This document shows, one piece after another, positions 16,936 through 27,250 of a stretch of 64,000 bases of DNA. Source of the stretch: Tsukamurella pulmonis (GTDB lineage Bacteria > Actinomycetota > Actinomycetes > Mycobacteriales > Mycobacteriaceae); contig NZ_FNLF01000002.1 in assembly GCF_900103175.1 (NCBI RefSeq), forward strand, positions 4,540,136-4,604,135. The letters are read 5' to 3'. The notes under the pieces were generated by a model, which searched no databases, was not told where the DNA came from, and worked only from the letters and a program-made list of their open reading frames with translations. The stretch's first letter is position 1, and each line of letters opens with the position of its first letter. A program made the translations under genes and the position numbers.

Positions 16936-18285
16936 CTAGAAGCCGCGGCCGGGGTTGAGGAGGTTCTTCGGGTCCCAGACGGCCTTGATGCCGCGGTGCA
17001 GTTCGAGGACGTCCTCGGAGAGTTCCTCGCCGACCCAGCGGGCTTTGAGGACGCCCACGCCGTGCTCGCCGGTGAGGGTGCCGCCCAGCGACAGTGCCGC
17101 CTGGAATACCTCGTCGGCGGCGTCCCAGATGGCCTGGGGCACCTCGCGCTGGTCCTTCGGGTAGATCAGGGTGGGGTGCAGGTTGCCGTCGCCCGCGTGC
17201 GCGCAGGTGGGGATGTCCACGCCGTACTTCGCGGAGATCGCCTCGATCCGCGCGAACATCTCGGGCAGCTGCGAGCGCGGCACACCCACGTCCTCGGAGA
17301 AGATGTTGCCCGCGTGCTCGTAGGCGTGGAAGGCGGCGCGACGCACGGCGAGCAGCTCGGCCGCCTCGACGGGATCGTCGGAGACCACCGTGTAATGAGC
17401 ACCGGCGGCGTCGAACTCGCGCGCCAGCACCGCGGCGTCCTCGGGCGTGGTCCCCTGGCCGATGAGCATGGCCCGGGTCTCGTCCTCCAGGCCGAAGGGG
17501 CGCAGCGCCTCGACGCACTCGAGCGTGCGGCGGTCCATGAGCTCCATGAGCGCGGGCACCACGCCCGTCCCCACCACGGCGGCGACCGCGGCGGCGGCGC
17601 TCACCACGTCCGGGAAGGACGCGGCAACCGTGGTCGGCGGGATCACCGGCGCCGGACGGAGTTTGACGGTGACCTCGGTGACGATGCCGAGCGTGCCCTC
17701 GCTGCCGACCAGCAGTTGGGTGAGGTCGTAGCCGGTGACGCCCTTGACGGTGCGCCGGCCGGTCTTGATGATCCGCCCGTCGGGCAGCACGACGGTGAGC
17801 CCGAGGACGTACTCGCGGGTGACGCCGTACATGACGCAGCGCAGGCCGCCGGCGTTGGTCGCGACGTTGCCGCCGATGGAGCAGATCTCGAAGGAGGACG
17901 GGTCCGGCGGGTACATCAGCCCGTGCTCGCGGACCGCGCGATCGAGGTCGGCATTGATCACACCCGCCTCGGCGATCGCGTACTGGTCCGCGACGTTGAT
18001 CTCCTTGACCGCGTTCATCTTCGCGAGCGAGATGATCACGCAGCCCTCGATGGCACTGGCGCCACCGGCGAGGCCGCTGCCCGCGCCGCGCGGCACGATG
18101 ACCACGTCGTGGGCGTAGCACCAGGCCGCCGCGGCGGCCACGTCCTCGGTGGTCTCGGCGAGCACCACCGCGAGCGGGACGGCGCCGTGGACCGGCGAGC
18201 AGTGGTCCACGGCGTAGGCCGCCATCACATCAGGATCGGTGAGCACCGATCCGGTGAGCTGCGGGAAGTCCTGCGGGAGAGCCAT
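16936..18285 (-). CDS. FAD-linked oxidase, GlcD/D-lactate dehydrogenase type
   Basis: A 449-residue flavoprotein with an N-terminal FAD_binding_4 (PCMH) domain and a C-terminal FAD-oxidase domain. FAD-binding stretches are PRGAGSGLAGGA, SIGGNVATNAGGLR and GYDLTQLLVGSEGTLG; the C-terminal part has CAHAGDGNLHPTLI and ends NPGRGF. Members oxidise 2-hydroxy acids such as glycolate, D-lactate or 2-hydroxyglutarate. Its ATG directly abuts the accD4 stop (TAAATG), so it is the last gene of the accD4 unit. A second homologue is at 35783-37156. It lacks the ALO-type C-terminus of DprE1. Confidence 0.88.
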   Translation of the reverse strand: MALPQDFPQLTGSVLTDPDVMAAYAVDHCSPVHGAVPLAVVLAETTEDVAAAAAWCYAHDVVIVPRGAGSGLAGGASAIEGCVIISLAKMNAVKEINVADQYAIAEAGVINADLDRAVREHGLMYPPDPSSFEICSIGGNVATNAGGLRCVMYGVTREYVLGLTVVLPDGRIIKTGRRTVKGVTGYDLTQLLVGSEGTLGIVTEVTVKLRPAPVIPPTTVAASFPDVVSAAAAVAAVVGTGVVPALMELMDRRTLECVEALRPFGLEDETRAMLIGQGTTPEDAAVLAREFDAAGAHYTVVSDDPVEAAELLAVRRAAFHAYEHAGNIFSEDVGVPRSQLPEMFARIEAISAKYGVDIPTCAHAGDGNLHPTLIYPKDQREVPQAIWDAADEVFQAALSLGGTLTGEHGVGVLKARWVGEELSEDVLELHRGIKAVWDPKNLLNPGRGF

Positions 18286-19860
18286 TTACATCGGCATGAG
18301 GTAGGTGCGACGCGGCACGCGCTGCAGCTCCTTGTCGCGCAGCTGCGCGAGCGACTTGCGGATGAGCAGGCGCGTGTCCTTGGGCTCGATCACGCCGTCG
18401 ATGTAGCCGCGCTCGGCCGCCAGCCACGGCGTGGCCATGAACTGGTTGTAGAAGTCGATGAACGCCTGGCGGATCGCGGGGCCGTTCTCGCCGGCCTCCT
18501 CGATCTCGCGCCGCTTGATGATCGCGGCGGCGCCCTCGGCTCCCATCACGGCCAGACGCGCCGTCGGCCAGGCGTAGACGAAGTCGGCACCCAGCTGCTT
18601 GGAGCCCATCACTGCCCACGCGCCGCCGTAGGACTTGCGCAGGATGATGGTGACCTTCGGGACGGCCGCCTCGACGTAGCTGAAGATGAACTTGCCCGAG
18701 CGGCGGATGGTGCCGATCTTCTCCTCCTCGACGCCCGGCAGGATGCCCGGCACGTCGACGAGGAAGACCAGCGGGAGGTTGAAGGAGTTGCACAGGCGCA
18801 CGAACCGCGCCGCCTTCTCCGAGGCCTGCGTGTCGAGCGTGCCGGCCATGTGCATCGGCTGGTTCGCGACCACGCCGACGGACTGGCCGTCGACGCGGGC
18901 GAAACCGGTGACGATGTTCGGCGCCCACAGCTCGGCGTACTCGAGGAAGTCGCCGTCGTCGAAGACGCGCAGGATCACGTCGTGGATGTCGTAACCGGCG
19001 GTGTCGGCGTCCGGCATGATCGTCTCGAGCGAGAGGTCCGAGTCGGTGATCTCGGGCTCCATGCCCGGGTTGACCAGCGGCGGACGCTGGTGCACCGAGT
19101 CCGGCATGAAGCCGAGGTAGCGCTTGACCCAGTCGAAGGCGGCGGCCTCGTCGACGGCGACGTGGTGCAGGTTGCCCCACTGGGCCTGCTTGACCGCGCC
19201 ACCGAGGTCCTCCGCGGACGTGGTCTCACCCGTGGTCGGGCGGATCACCTCGGGGCCCGTGACGAACATGTAGGTGTTGTCCTGCACGCCGACGAGGACG
19301 TCGGTGTTGGCGGGCGCGTAGACCGCGCCGCCGACGCAGGTGCCGAGGATCATCGAGATCTGCGGCACCTGGCCGCACAGGCCGTCCTGGTGCCGGCCGA
19401 GCTCGGCGTACCAGGCGATCGACGTGGCCGCGTCCTGGATGCGGGCGCCGCCCGAGTCGTTGATGCCGACGACGGGCAGGCCCGCGGCCGCCGCGAAGTC
19501 ATACAGCTTGACCATCTTGCGGCCGAACATCTCGCCGACGGTGCCCGCGCCCACGGTCTGGTCGTGGCTGAAGGCCGCGACCTTCCGGCCGTTGACCAGG
19601 CCGTAGCCGATGACCACGCCGTCCTTGATCTTGTCGTCGCCGGGCGACTTCGCGAGCTGGTCCAGCTCGACGAAGGTGCCCTCGTCGAACAGCATGTGCA
19701 TGCGCCCACGTGCGCTGGGCAGGCCCTTCGCGTCGCGGCGGGCCTTCGCCCGCTCGCTGCCGGGATCCTTCGCCGCCTCGAGGCGGCGGTACAGATCCTC
19801 GAGCTTGCCCGCAGTGGTGCCGAGGTCGACCTGGTCCGATACGTCCGTCACGTCTGTCAC
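18286..19860 (-). CDS. accD4: Acyl-CoA carboxylase carboxyltransferase subunit AccD4
   Basis: A 524-residue biotin-dependent carboxyltransferase beta subunit that carboxylates the long C24-26 acyl-CoA used as extender by Pks13. Motifs include DSGGARIQDAATSIAWYAEL, GTCVGGAVYAPAN and VDVPGILPGVEEEK. Its place directly downstream of pks13, and its length close to mycobacterial AccD4, separate it from generic PccB proteins. The start is a GTG; the first codons repeat TDVTDV and contain a GTCACG/GTCACC pair at 9-bp spacing that is best explained as coding. The alpha subunit (AccA3) is not in the window. Confidence 0.94.
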   Translation of the reverse strand: MTDVTDVSDQVDLGTTAGKLEDLYRRLEAAKDPGSERAKARRDAKGLPSARGRMHMLFDEGTFVELDQLAKSPGDDKIKDGVVIGYGLVNGRKVAAFSHDQTVGAGTVGEMFGRKMVKLYDFAAAAGLPVVGINDSGGARIQDAATSIAWYAELGRHQDGLCGQVPQISMILGTCVGGAVYAPANTDVLVGVQDNTYMFVTGPEVIRPTTGETTSAEDLGGAVKQAQWGNLHHVAVDEAAAFDWVKRYLGFMPDSVHQRPPLVNPGMEPEITDSDLSLETIMPDADTAGYDIHDVILRVFDDGDFLEYAELWAPNIVTGFARVDGQSVGVVANQPMHMAGTLDTQASEKAARFVRLCNSFNLPLVFLVDVPGILPGVEEEKIGTIRRSGKFIFSYVEAAVPKVTIILRKSYGGAWAVMGSKQLGADFVYAWPTARLAVMGAEGAAAIIKRREIEEAGENGPAIRQAFIDFYNQFMATPWLAAERGYIDGVIEPKDTRLLIRKSLAQLRDKELQRVPRRTYLMPM

Positions 19861-19879
19861 CCTATCCCCTGCTCGGAGC

Positions 19880-22800
19880 TCACCGGCCGCCGTCGGCCCG
19901 GTTGAGCTCGTCCGTCATGTGCGTCGCGATCTTCCCGATGTACGGCTCGTCGATGAGCTGCAGGTGGTCGCCGCCGATCTTGACGATCCTCAGGTCCTCG
20001 ACCACCGGCGCCCAGCCGCCGTCGGGCGCGATGTCCGCGAAGTTCGGCTCCAGCTCGATCGCACCGTCGTGCATGCGGTCGGCGCGGTAGAGCGTCACCG
20101 TGCCCCCGAACCGGCCGTAGTCGGCGGGGTTGACCTTGATCAGCATGCGGTTGTCCACGAAGGACGTGCGCTGGTGCTCGATCATCGACGTCGGGATCTT
20201 CTTGTCGGACAGCTGCACCAGCTCCATGATGATCCGGAACTGGCCGTCGTCGTCGGCCGCGGCGAGGCGATCCATCGGCAGCTCGATCTCGTCGCCGATG
20301 TCGTAGTTCTTGCGGGCGAAGCGCTCCCAGCGCTCGAGTCGCGCACGCTTCTCCGCGGGCTCGTCGGTGAGCGGCACCGTCGGCGCCACCACGTCGAGCA
20401 GGCCGACGTACTCGACCTCCCGGCCCTCGTCCTCGAGGGCGCGCGCGAGCCCGTAGGCGAAGGCGCCGCCGAGGCTCCAGCCCGCGAGCCGGTACGGCCC
20501 CTCCGGCTGGATCTCCTTGAGCTTGGGCAGGTACTGCGCGACCCGCTCCTCGATGTCGCCCTCGATGCGCTCGAAACCGTAGATCGGCAGATCCTCCGGC
20601 AGCTTGCGCAGCAGAGCCTCGTAGGCGGTGGTGTTGCCGCCGGCCGGGTGGAACAGGAACAGCGGCTTGCGATCCGTGTTCTCCGGCTTGCGCAGCGTGC
20701 GGACGAAGCCCTCCACCGGGGTGGCCTCGTTCATGACCGCGCCCACGTAGGTGGCCATCTCCTCGATGTTCTTCGAGTCGATGACGTCCTCGATGTCGAT
20801 CTCGCCGCCGGCGCGCTCGGACAGGCGGGCGGTCAGCTTCTCCGCGACGTCCTCCGAAAGCACCTCGAGCTCGTTGAAGACGCCGCCCGGGGACGTGCCG
20901 ACCACGATCGCGTAGGTCGCGAAGGTCAGGCGCTCCGCCGCATCGCGCGGGGGCACGCCGTCGCCCACGGCCTCGGCGACGGCCGCGCCGTCGAGCAGGT
21001 CGGGGGTCTCGGCCGCGGCCTTCTCCTCCGACGGTGCCGCCTCCTCGGCCGGAGCCGGTGCGGCCGAGGGGTTCTCGGCCTTGGCCGCCGCCTCGGCCTT
21101 GGCGGCCTTCATCATCTCTGCGAGCTGGCCGGCGTCGGCGAGCTCACCGCTGCCGGACTGGTGCTCGGCGAGCGCGTCCACCTGATCGCGGTGCTCGACG
21201 GCGTACTCGACGAACTGCACCACGTCGTTGAAGGACGCGTCGCGCACCGCCTGGATCTGGATCGGCGGGATGTCGAACTCGTACTCGGCGCGGTTCTTGA
21301 TGCGCATCGCGATCAGCGAGTCCATGCCCAGGTCGATCAGCGGGATCTCCTTGGGCAGGTCCTCGATCTCGAAGCCCATGGTCTCCGCGATGATCACGCC
21401 GAGGCGGTGCTCCACGGTCTCCCCCGTGTCCGGGGACCACTGGTCGGCGCTGCCCTCGGGGGCCGGCGCCTCGGTCTCCTCCGAGACGGTGATCTCGGGC
21501 TCGGCCTCCTCGAGCTCGTCCGCCTCCTCCACCGCGGGCGCGGCCCGGGTGATGAGCGGCGCGGCCGCGGTGCCGGACGCCTCGCCGGCGACCACGACGG
21601 CGTCGAGCAGCAGGCGGAAGCCCGTGCCGGTGACATTCGTCCCGCTCGCTCCGCTCCCGGCGCCGAGGTTCTCGTGTACCTGGATCGACGCGCCGCCGGG
21701 GTGCGGCGTGAGCGTGGTGGTGAGCGTCCGCCCGTCCTTGGGGTCGCCGTGCTCGACCGCCGCGGTGACCGCGGCACCGTCGAGCACCTGCAGGGCGGCG
21801 TTCTTCGCCACGTCGATCAGCGGGACCCGCGTCCCGTCGCCGAGGGTGAGCGCGGCCGCGTCGAGCTGCCAGACGTGCCGGCCGTCGGGCAGCGCGACGT
21901 GGCCGCCGGGGACCATGCTCGAACCGCCGTCGGGCAGCTTGGTCTGGATCCAGATGTGCTTGCGCTGGAACTTCGTCCGCGGGACCGGCGCGTACCGGCC
22001 GGGGCCGAACAGCGACGCCACGTCGACGTGGTGGCCGCGGGCGAAGACGGTGGCGAGCGCCGTCATGATGGTGCCGGGCTCGTCCTCCTTGCGCTTGAGC
22101 GTCTGCACCAGCGCGGCGTCCTGGATGCCCGAGCCGAAAGTCACTGCGGCGACGGAGATCAGGGTGATCGGGTTCGGCGAGAACTCGATGAAGGTGCGGT
22201 ACCCGGCCTCGACCGACTTCTCGACCGCCTGGGTGAACCAGACACTGTGCCGCAGGCCCTTGATCCAGTAGTCCACGTCGTGCACCGGCGCGTGGCCCGC
22301 CTTGTAGAACTCCTCCTTGTTGACGGTGGAGTACATCGGGTAGTGCAGCGCGTGCGGCTCGATGCCCATGAGCTCGGCCTGCAGCTCGCCGAGCAGCGGA
22401 TCCATCTGCGAGGTATGGGATGCACCGCGGGTCACGAGCTTGCGCGCCATCAGGCCCTTGGCCTCGGTCTCCTCGACGATCTTGTCGATCACCTTGCCGG
22501 GGCCGCCGAGCACGGTGTGCGTGGGCGCGGCGTAGACGCAGATCTCCAGGCCCTCGTAGTCGCCGAGCACGGTCTCGATGTCGTCGGCGCTGTACTCGAC
22601 GAGCGCCATGAAGCGCTCCATCTCCTCGGGCAGCATGGCCTCGCCCTCGCCCATCAGGCGCGAGCGGTTGCAGATGACGCGAACCGCGTCCTCGAGCGAG
22701 AGACCGCCGGTGACCCAGGCGGCGGTGGCCTCGCCCATGGAATGGGGAAGCACCACACCGGGTTCGATGCCGTGGTGGCGGAACAGGCCGACGAGGGCGA

Positions 22801-25009
22801 CCTGGATGGCGAAGATGCCCACCTGGCCGGTCTCGATGTGGAAGGTCTGCTCGTCGTCGGTGATCATGTCGGCGTAGTCGTCACCCGACTCGTCGATGAT
22901 CAGCTCGTTGACCTCGTCGAAGTAGTGCTTGAAGACGGGGTTCTCGAGGTAGAGCTGCTTGGCCATCTTGCGGTGATGGCTGCCGAAGCCGGAGAAGATG
23001 AACGCCGGGCCGGTGGCGTCGGGCTGGTTGGCGGAGATGACGTTCGGGGCGTTCTTGCCCTCGGCGATCGCGCGGAATCCCTTGATCGCCTCGTCGAGAT
23101 CCTTGGCCATGACCACCGAGCGGACGCGGCCGTGGTTGCGGCTGGCGAGGGTGCGGCCGATCTCGGCGAGCGTGTACTGCTTCGCCTCGTCGGACTCGAG
23201 CCACTCGAGCAGCTCGGCGGCGGCGGCCCGTCGGCGCGACGGGACGTAGGCCGTGAGCACGAGCGGCACCGCGGCGCCCTCGACGGTGGCCGCGTGGAAC
23301 GCGGGAACGCCGTTCGCGGCCTCGTCGCCCTCGGTCTCGCCCTCGACGATCTCGGGCGCGACGTACTCCTTGATCACGACGTGGGCGTTGGTACCGCCGA
23401 AGCCGTTGCCGGTGACGCCGGCCAGCTTCGCGCCGGAGTACTTGGGCCACTCCGTGTTCCGCGCAGCCATGAGCAGGCGGTTGGCCTCGAACTGGATGTA
23501 CGGGTTGGGGCCCGCGAAGTTCAGCGAGGCGGGGATCTGCCCGTGGCGCATGGAGAGCAGCACCTTGGCGACGCCGGCGATACCGGCGGCGGCCTCGAGG
23601 TGGCCGAAGTTGGTCTTCGCCGAGCCCAGCAGCAGCGGCTTCTCCGCCTCGCGGCCACGGCCGAGCACGCGGCCGATGGCGTCGGCCTCGAGCGGATCGC
23701 CCAGGATCGTGCCGGTGCCGTGCGCCTCGAGGTAGTCGACGGTGCGCGGGTCGATGCCGGCGTCGATGTAGGCGTCGCGCAGGTTGGTCACCTGCGCCTC
23801 GGGGTTCGGGGCGAAGATGCCGTTGGACTTGCCGTCGGAGGTGACGGCGGAACCGGCGATGACGCCGAGGATCTCGTCGCCGTCGCGCTCGGCGTCGGCG
23901 AGGCGCTTGAGCAGCACGACGCCGCCGCCCTCGGCGCGGATCATGCCGTTCGCGTCGGAGCTGAAGGCCTTGATCTTGCCGTCCGGGGCCTGGGCGCCGA
24001 GGCTGTCGAAGCCGAGGGTGACGGCGGGAACGATGAGCATGTTCACGCCGCCGGCGACGGCCATGTCGGTCTCGCCGTCGCGCAGGCTGCGGATCGCCTG
24101 GTGGATCGCGACCAGCGACGAGGAACACGCGGTGTCGACGGCGACCGAGGGGCCGTGGAAGTCGTAGAAGTAGGAGACGCGGTTCGCGACGATCGAGGTC
24201 GACGTGCCGGTCAGGGCGTACGGGTTGGCCTTCGTCGGGTCGGCGACGGCCAGCATCTGGTAGTCGTTGGCGGAGCTGCCCATCCACACGCCCGTGCGGG
24301 TGCCCTTCACCGAGCTCGGGGGAATGTTGGCCTGCTCCAACGCCTCCCAGGTGAGCTCCAGCGCGAGCCGCTGCTGCGGGTCGACCATCTCGACCTCGCG
24401 CGGGGTCATCTGGAAGAACTCGGCGTCGAAGGAGGCCACGTCGTCCAGGTAGCCACCGAAGGTGTTCGCCTCGTCGAGCACGGCCTTCAGGCGCGGGTCC
24501 TGCTTGAACTCGAGCCAGCGGTCCTCGGGCAGATCCGTGGTCGCGTCGCCGTTCCCGATGAGGAACTCCCACGTGGACTCGGGCGTCTCGCCGGCCTTCG
24601 GGAAGCGGGTCGCGAGGCCGACGACGGCCACGTCGTGCACGCCGCGGTTGTTCTCGAACTCCTCGCCCCGGTCGTACTGCGCCGCCTCGGCCGCGAGATC
24701 GTCGTCGGAGACCACCGGGTCACCGTCGATGATGCGCTGGCTGAGCAGCGCGATCGTCGGGTGCTGGAAGGCGACGGTGGCCGTCAGCTGAACCCCGGTG
24801 AAGTCCTCGATGTCCGACGCCATCGAGACCGCGTCGCGCGAGCCCAGGCCGAACTCGTCGAGCGACTTGTCGTCGGTGATGTTCTCCAGCGGCTGCTTGG
24901 TGGCGTCGGCGATCCATTGCCGCATCCACGCGCGCAGTTCCTCGAGGCTCAGATCCTCGCGGGCCTTGCCGGTCGGGCCTTCATGGGGGGTGTACTCGTT
25001 CTCAGCCAT
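19880..25009 (-). CDS. pks13: Polyketide synthase Pks13, mycolic acid condensase
   Basis: A 1709-residue type I PKS that performs the final Claisen-type condensation of meromycolate and carboxylated alpha-chain. Domain order is ACP (S57 in GLGSRDA), KS (C295 in DTACSSSL, H430 in HGTGT, H470 in NFGHLEAA), AT (S757 in PHSMGEA), a second ACP (near 1230, GMDSLIAM) and a thioesterase (GWSLGG near 1510). This order and length match mycobacterial Pks13. An Ala/Glu-rich linker separates the second ACP and TE. It lies between fadD32 (105-bp gap) and accD4 (19-bp gap) on the minus strand. Confidence 0.97.
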   Translation of the reverse strand: MAENEYTPHEGPTGKAREDLSLEELRAWMRQWIADATKQPLENITDDKSLDEFGLGSRDAVSMASDIEDFTGVQLTATVAFQHPTIALLSQRIIDGDPVVSDDDLAAEAAQYDRGEEFENNRGVHDVAVVGLATRFPKAGETPESTWEFLIGNGDATTDLPEDRWLEFKQDPRLKAVLDEANTFGGYLDDVASFDAEFFQMTPREVEMVDPQQRLALELTWEALEQANIPPSSVKGTRTGVWMGSSANDYQMLAVADPTKANPYALTGTSTSIVANRVSYFYDFHGPSVAVDTACSSSLVAIHQAIRSLRDGETDMAVAGGVNMLIVPAVTLGFDSLGAQAPDGKIKAFSSDANGMIRAEGGGVVLLKRLADAERDGDEILGVIAGSAVTSDGKSNGIFAPNPEAQVTNLRDAYIDAGIDPRTVDYLEAHGTGTILGDPLEADAIGRVLGRGREAEKPLLLGSAKTNFGHLEAAAGIAGVAKVLLSMRHGQIPASLNFAGPNPYIQFEANRLLMAARNTEWPKYSGAKLAGVTGNGFGGTNAHVVIKEYVAPEIVEGETEGDEAANGVPAFHAATVEGAAVPLVLTAYVPSRRRAAAAELLEWLESDEAKQYTLAEIGRTLASRNHGRVRSVVMAKDLDEAIKGFRAIAEGKNAPNVISANQPDATGPAFIFSGFGSHHRKMAKQLYLENPVFKHYFDEVNELIIDESGDDYADMITDDEQTFHIETGQVGIFAIQVALVGLFRHHGIEPGVVLPHSMGEATAAWVTGGLSLEDAVRVICNRSRLMGEGEAMLPEEMERFMALVEYSADDIETVLGDYEGLEICVYAAPTHTVLGGPGKVIDKIVEETEAKGLMARKLVTRGASHTSQMDPLLGELQAELMGIEPHALHYPMYSTVNKEEFYKAGHAPVHDVDYWIKGLRHSVWFTQAVEKSVEAGYRTFIEFSPNPITLISVAAVTFGSGIQDAALVQTLKRKEDEPGTIMTALATVFARGHHVDVASLFGPGRYAPVPRTKFQRKHIWIQTKLPDGGSSMVPGGHVALPDGRHVWQLDAAALTLGDGTRVPLIDVAKNAALQVLDGAAVTAAVEHGDPKDGRTLTTTLTPHPGGASIQVHENLGAGSGASGTNVTGTGFRLLLDAVVVAGEASGTAAAPLITRAAPAVEEADELEEAEPEITVSEETEAPAPEGSADQWSPDTGETVEHRLGVIIAETMGFEIEDLPKEIPLIDLGMDSLIAMRIKNRAEYEFDIPPIQIQAVRDASFNDVVQFVEYAVEHRDQVDALAEHQSGSGELADAGQLAEMMKAAKAEAAAKAENPSAAPAPAEEAAPSEEKAAAETPDLLDGAAVAEAVGDGVPPRDAAERLTFATYAIVVGTSPGGVFNELEVLSEDVAEKLTARLSERAGGEIDIEDVIDSKNIEEMATYVGAVMNEATPVEGFVRTLRKPENTDRKPLFLFHPAGGNTTAYEALLRKLPEDLPIYGFERIEGDIEERVAQYLPKLKEIQPEGPYRLAGWSLGGAFAYGLARALEDEGREVEYVGLLDVVAPTVPLTDEPAEKRARLERWERFARKNYDIGDEIELPMDRLAAADDDGQFRIIMELVQLSDKKIPTSMIEHQRTSFVDNRMLIKVNPADYGRFGGTVTLYRADRMHDGAIELEPNFADIAPDGGWAPVVEDLRIVKIGGDHLQLIDEPYIGKIATHMTDELNRADGGR

Positions 25010-25114
25010 GGTGTTTCTACCCTTCGCGTCGAGACCGTGGGTTACGCAGTCGCGGGAGATGAAGTTGTGATGTCGGCGCGCCCGGTGAGGCGCGGTTGCA
25101 GCAGGGTTCCGCCG

Positions 25115-27025
25115 CTACTGGACGTTGTTGGCTTCGGCGTCGGGGAACGCCGTCTGGGTGTAGCCGCCGCGCAGCGTGCCGTCGATGTAGGCGGCCCGCC
25201 CGGCGCGCCGGGCGATCTTGCCGGAGCTGGTGCGGGGCAGCGAGCCGCCGGGCACGAGCAGCACGTCGCGCGCGAGCACGCCGTGGGCGGAGCCGACCGC
25301 GGAGCGGATGCCGTCGGCGAGGGCCTGCTGGTCCTGCTTCGCGCCACCCGCGCCGAGCTCGGCGACGATGACCAGCTGCTCCGACTGGTCGTTGGGGTCG
25401 TACGTCAGGCCCGAGTGCGCGTTGTCGAAGACCGCCTGGGGCAGCTCGTTCGCCGGGACGGAGAAAGCGGCGACGTAGCCGGTGCGGATGTACTTGGTGT
25501 CCGACTCCTGCGCCGTGAACTCGATGTCCTGCGGGTAGTGGTTGCGCCCGTCGACGATGACCAGGTCCTTGACGCGGCCCGTGATGTAGAGCTCGCCGTC
25601 GTGGTAGACGCCGAAGTCACCGGTGCGCATCCACTTGGCCTTCTCCAGGTTCTTCACGCCCTCGGAGTGGCTGCCCTCGGCCAGCGGGGCCAGGTAGTTC
25701 TGGAAGGTCTCGCGGGACTCCTCGTCGCGCTCCCAGTAGCCCGAGCCGATGTTCATGCCGTGCAGCCAGACCTCGCCCACGGAATCGTCGGGCAGCTCCT
25801 TGCCGGTGGCCGGGTCGACGATGCAGGCCCACTGGCTCAGCGCGATCGTGCCGCAGGAGACCTGCGGGACGGCACCCTCGGCGCCCTCCTCGGAGACCAC
25901 GAACGTGCCGGCGGCCAGCTGGTCGCGATCGACGTAGACCACGCGGGCCTCGTTCTCGACGGGGGTCGAGCTCACGAACAGCGTGGCCTCGGCCATGCCG
26001 AAGCAGGGCTTGATCGCCTTCGGCGACAGGCCGTAGGGCGCGAAGGCCTCGTTGAACTTCTTCATCGAGGAGACGGTGACCGGCTCCGAGCCGTTGATCA
26101 GGCCCTTGACGTTCGACAGGTCGAGGGTCTCGCCCTCCTTCGGCAGGCCGCGGACGGCGGCGTGCTCGTAGGCGAAGTTCGGGGCCGCGGCGAACGTCTC
26201 GGCGCCGTCCTCGACGGCGGCCAGCTCGTTGATCCAGCGACCGGGGCGACGCACGAAGGCCGACGGGCTCATGATCGTGATGAACTTGCCGCCGAGCGCG
26301 GGCAGGATCACCGTGAGCAGGCCCATGTCGTGGAACATCGGCAGCCAGGTCACGCCACGGGAGTTCTCGTTGAGGTCGAGCGCGTGGATCATCTGGATGA
26401 CGTTCGTGCCGACCGCCTCGTAGGTGATCTGCACGCCGGCCGGGTTACGCGTGGACCCCGAGGTGTACTGCAGGTACGCGATGGTGTCGCGGTAGATCGG
26501 GAACGGCTTGAGCGTCGAACCGACCGAGTCCGGGATGGCGTCCACGGCGATGATGCGCGGGCGCTCCTTGGCCGGGAGGTGGCGGAAGAAGTTGCGGCAG
26601 GCCTCGGCGGAGCCGGAGGAGGTCAGGATCGCCGTCGGCTTGCAGTCCTCGAGGACGATGCGCAGGCGATCGGTGTGGCCGGGCTCGTCCGGGCTGAACA
26701 GCGGGACCGCGATGTTGCCGGCGTAGAGCGCGCCGAAGAAGGCGGTCACGTAGTCCAGGCCCTGCGGGGCGAGGATCGCGACCCGGTCCTCGCGCTTGGT
26801 GATGTGCTGCAGGCGGGCGCCGATGGCACGCAGCCGGGCGCCGAACTGCGACCAGGTCAGCTCGTGGACGACACCGTCGCGCTCGCGGCTGTAGTCGATG
26901 AAGCGGTACGCCAGGGTGTCGGCGCGCTCACGTGCGTTGCGCTCGACGAAGTCGACCAGCGTGGTTCCGGGGCGGAAGAAGATGTTGCCGTCTTCGTCCA
27001 GAAACTGGTCAAACTCGTTGTTCAT
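25115..27025 (-). CDS. fadD32: Long-chain fatty acyl-AMP ligase FadD32
   Basis: A 636-residue FAAL that activates meromycolic acid as acyl-adenylate and loads it onto the N-terminal ACP of Pks13. The adenylation P-loop motif reads [15 protein letters not shown], followed by [10 protein letters not shown] and the motif [19 protein letters not shown] near the C-terminal hinge. The insertion typical of FAALs is present by length. The start MNNEFDQF follows a GAGGAG-type SD. It heads fadD32-pks13-accD4-FAD oxidase, and paired repeats lie 100-160 bp upstream. Confidence 0.97.
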   Translation of the reverse strand: MNNEFDQFLDEDGNIFFRPGTTLVDFVERNARERADTLAYRFIDYSRERDGVVHELTWSQFGARLRAIGARLQHITKREDRVAILAPQGLDYVTAFFGALYAGNIAVPLFSPDEPGHTDRLRIVLEDCKPTAILTSSGSAEACRNFFRHLPAKERPRIIAVDAIPDSVGSTLKPFPIYRDTIAYLQYTSGSTRNPAGVQITYEAVGTNVIQMIHALDLNENSRGVTWLPMFHDMGLLTVILPALGGKFITIMSPSAFVRRPGRWINELAAVEDGAETFAAAPNFAYEHAAVRGLPKEGETLDLSNVKGLINGSEPVTVSSMKKFNEAFAPYGLSPKAIKPCFGMAEATLFVSSTPVENEARVVYVDRDQLAAGTFVVSEEGAEGAVPQVSCGTIALSQWACIVDPATGKELPDDSVGEVWLHGMNIGSGYWERDEESRETFQNYLAPLAEGSHSEGVKNLEKAKWMRTGDFGVYHDGELYITGRVKDLVIVDGRNHYPQDIEFTAQESDTKYIRTGYVAAFSVPANELPQAVFDNAHSGLTYDPNDQSEQLVIVAELGAGGAKQDQQALADGIRSAVGSAHGVLARDVLLVPGGSLPRTSSGKIARRAGRAAYIDGTLRGGYTQTAFPDAEANNVQ

Positions 27026-27127
27026 GCATCGCTCCTCGTCACCGACGCCGGACGGCCGACGGTCATACAGTGGTACATCGCGTGGCGGTCACGCCCCGTT
27101 GCGGGTCTGTGCTCCACCTCATAGTGC

Positions 27128-27187
27128 GGGAAATCCGCAACATGTTTCACCCGTTCGGGCGGGTGACACGCCGGGAAAATCCGCAAA
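27128..27187. promoter_or_regulatory. Paired GGGAAA(A)TCCGCAA repeats upstream of fadD32
   Basis: GGGAAATCCGCAA (27128-27140) and GGGAAAATCCGCAA (27173-27186) are direct repeats 45 bp apart, flanking a small hairpin (CACCCG/CGGGTG, around 27149-27165). They sit 103-162 bp before the fadD32 start and may be operator sites for the mycolate operon. No sigma70-type promoter stands out in the 225-bp gap. Confidence 0.4.
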
Positions 27188-27250
27188 CCCGACTATCGTA
27201 CCGCGCGGCACTCGGCAGTACGTAAACCATGAGGTAGGACCCAAGGGCGG

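Noticed and set aside
19847-19861. GTCACG-tct-GTCACC pair at 9-bp spacing at the accD4 start
   Set aside because: Only two hexamers, and they encode the repeated Thr-Asp-Val of the protein N-terminus, so coding is the simpler explanation.
19610-27124. Continuous 2504-codon open frame on the plus strand opposite fadD32-pks13-accD4
   Set aside because: Its translation is a low-complexity Arg/Val/Asp/Gly/Leu mixture with no domain, as expected for the antisense of GC-rich codons; the minus strand carries three well-matched enzymes.
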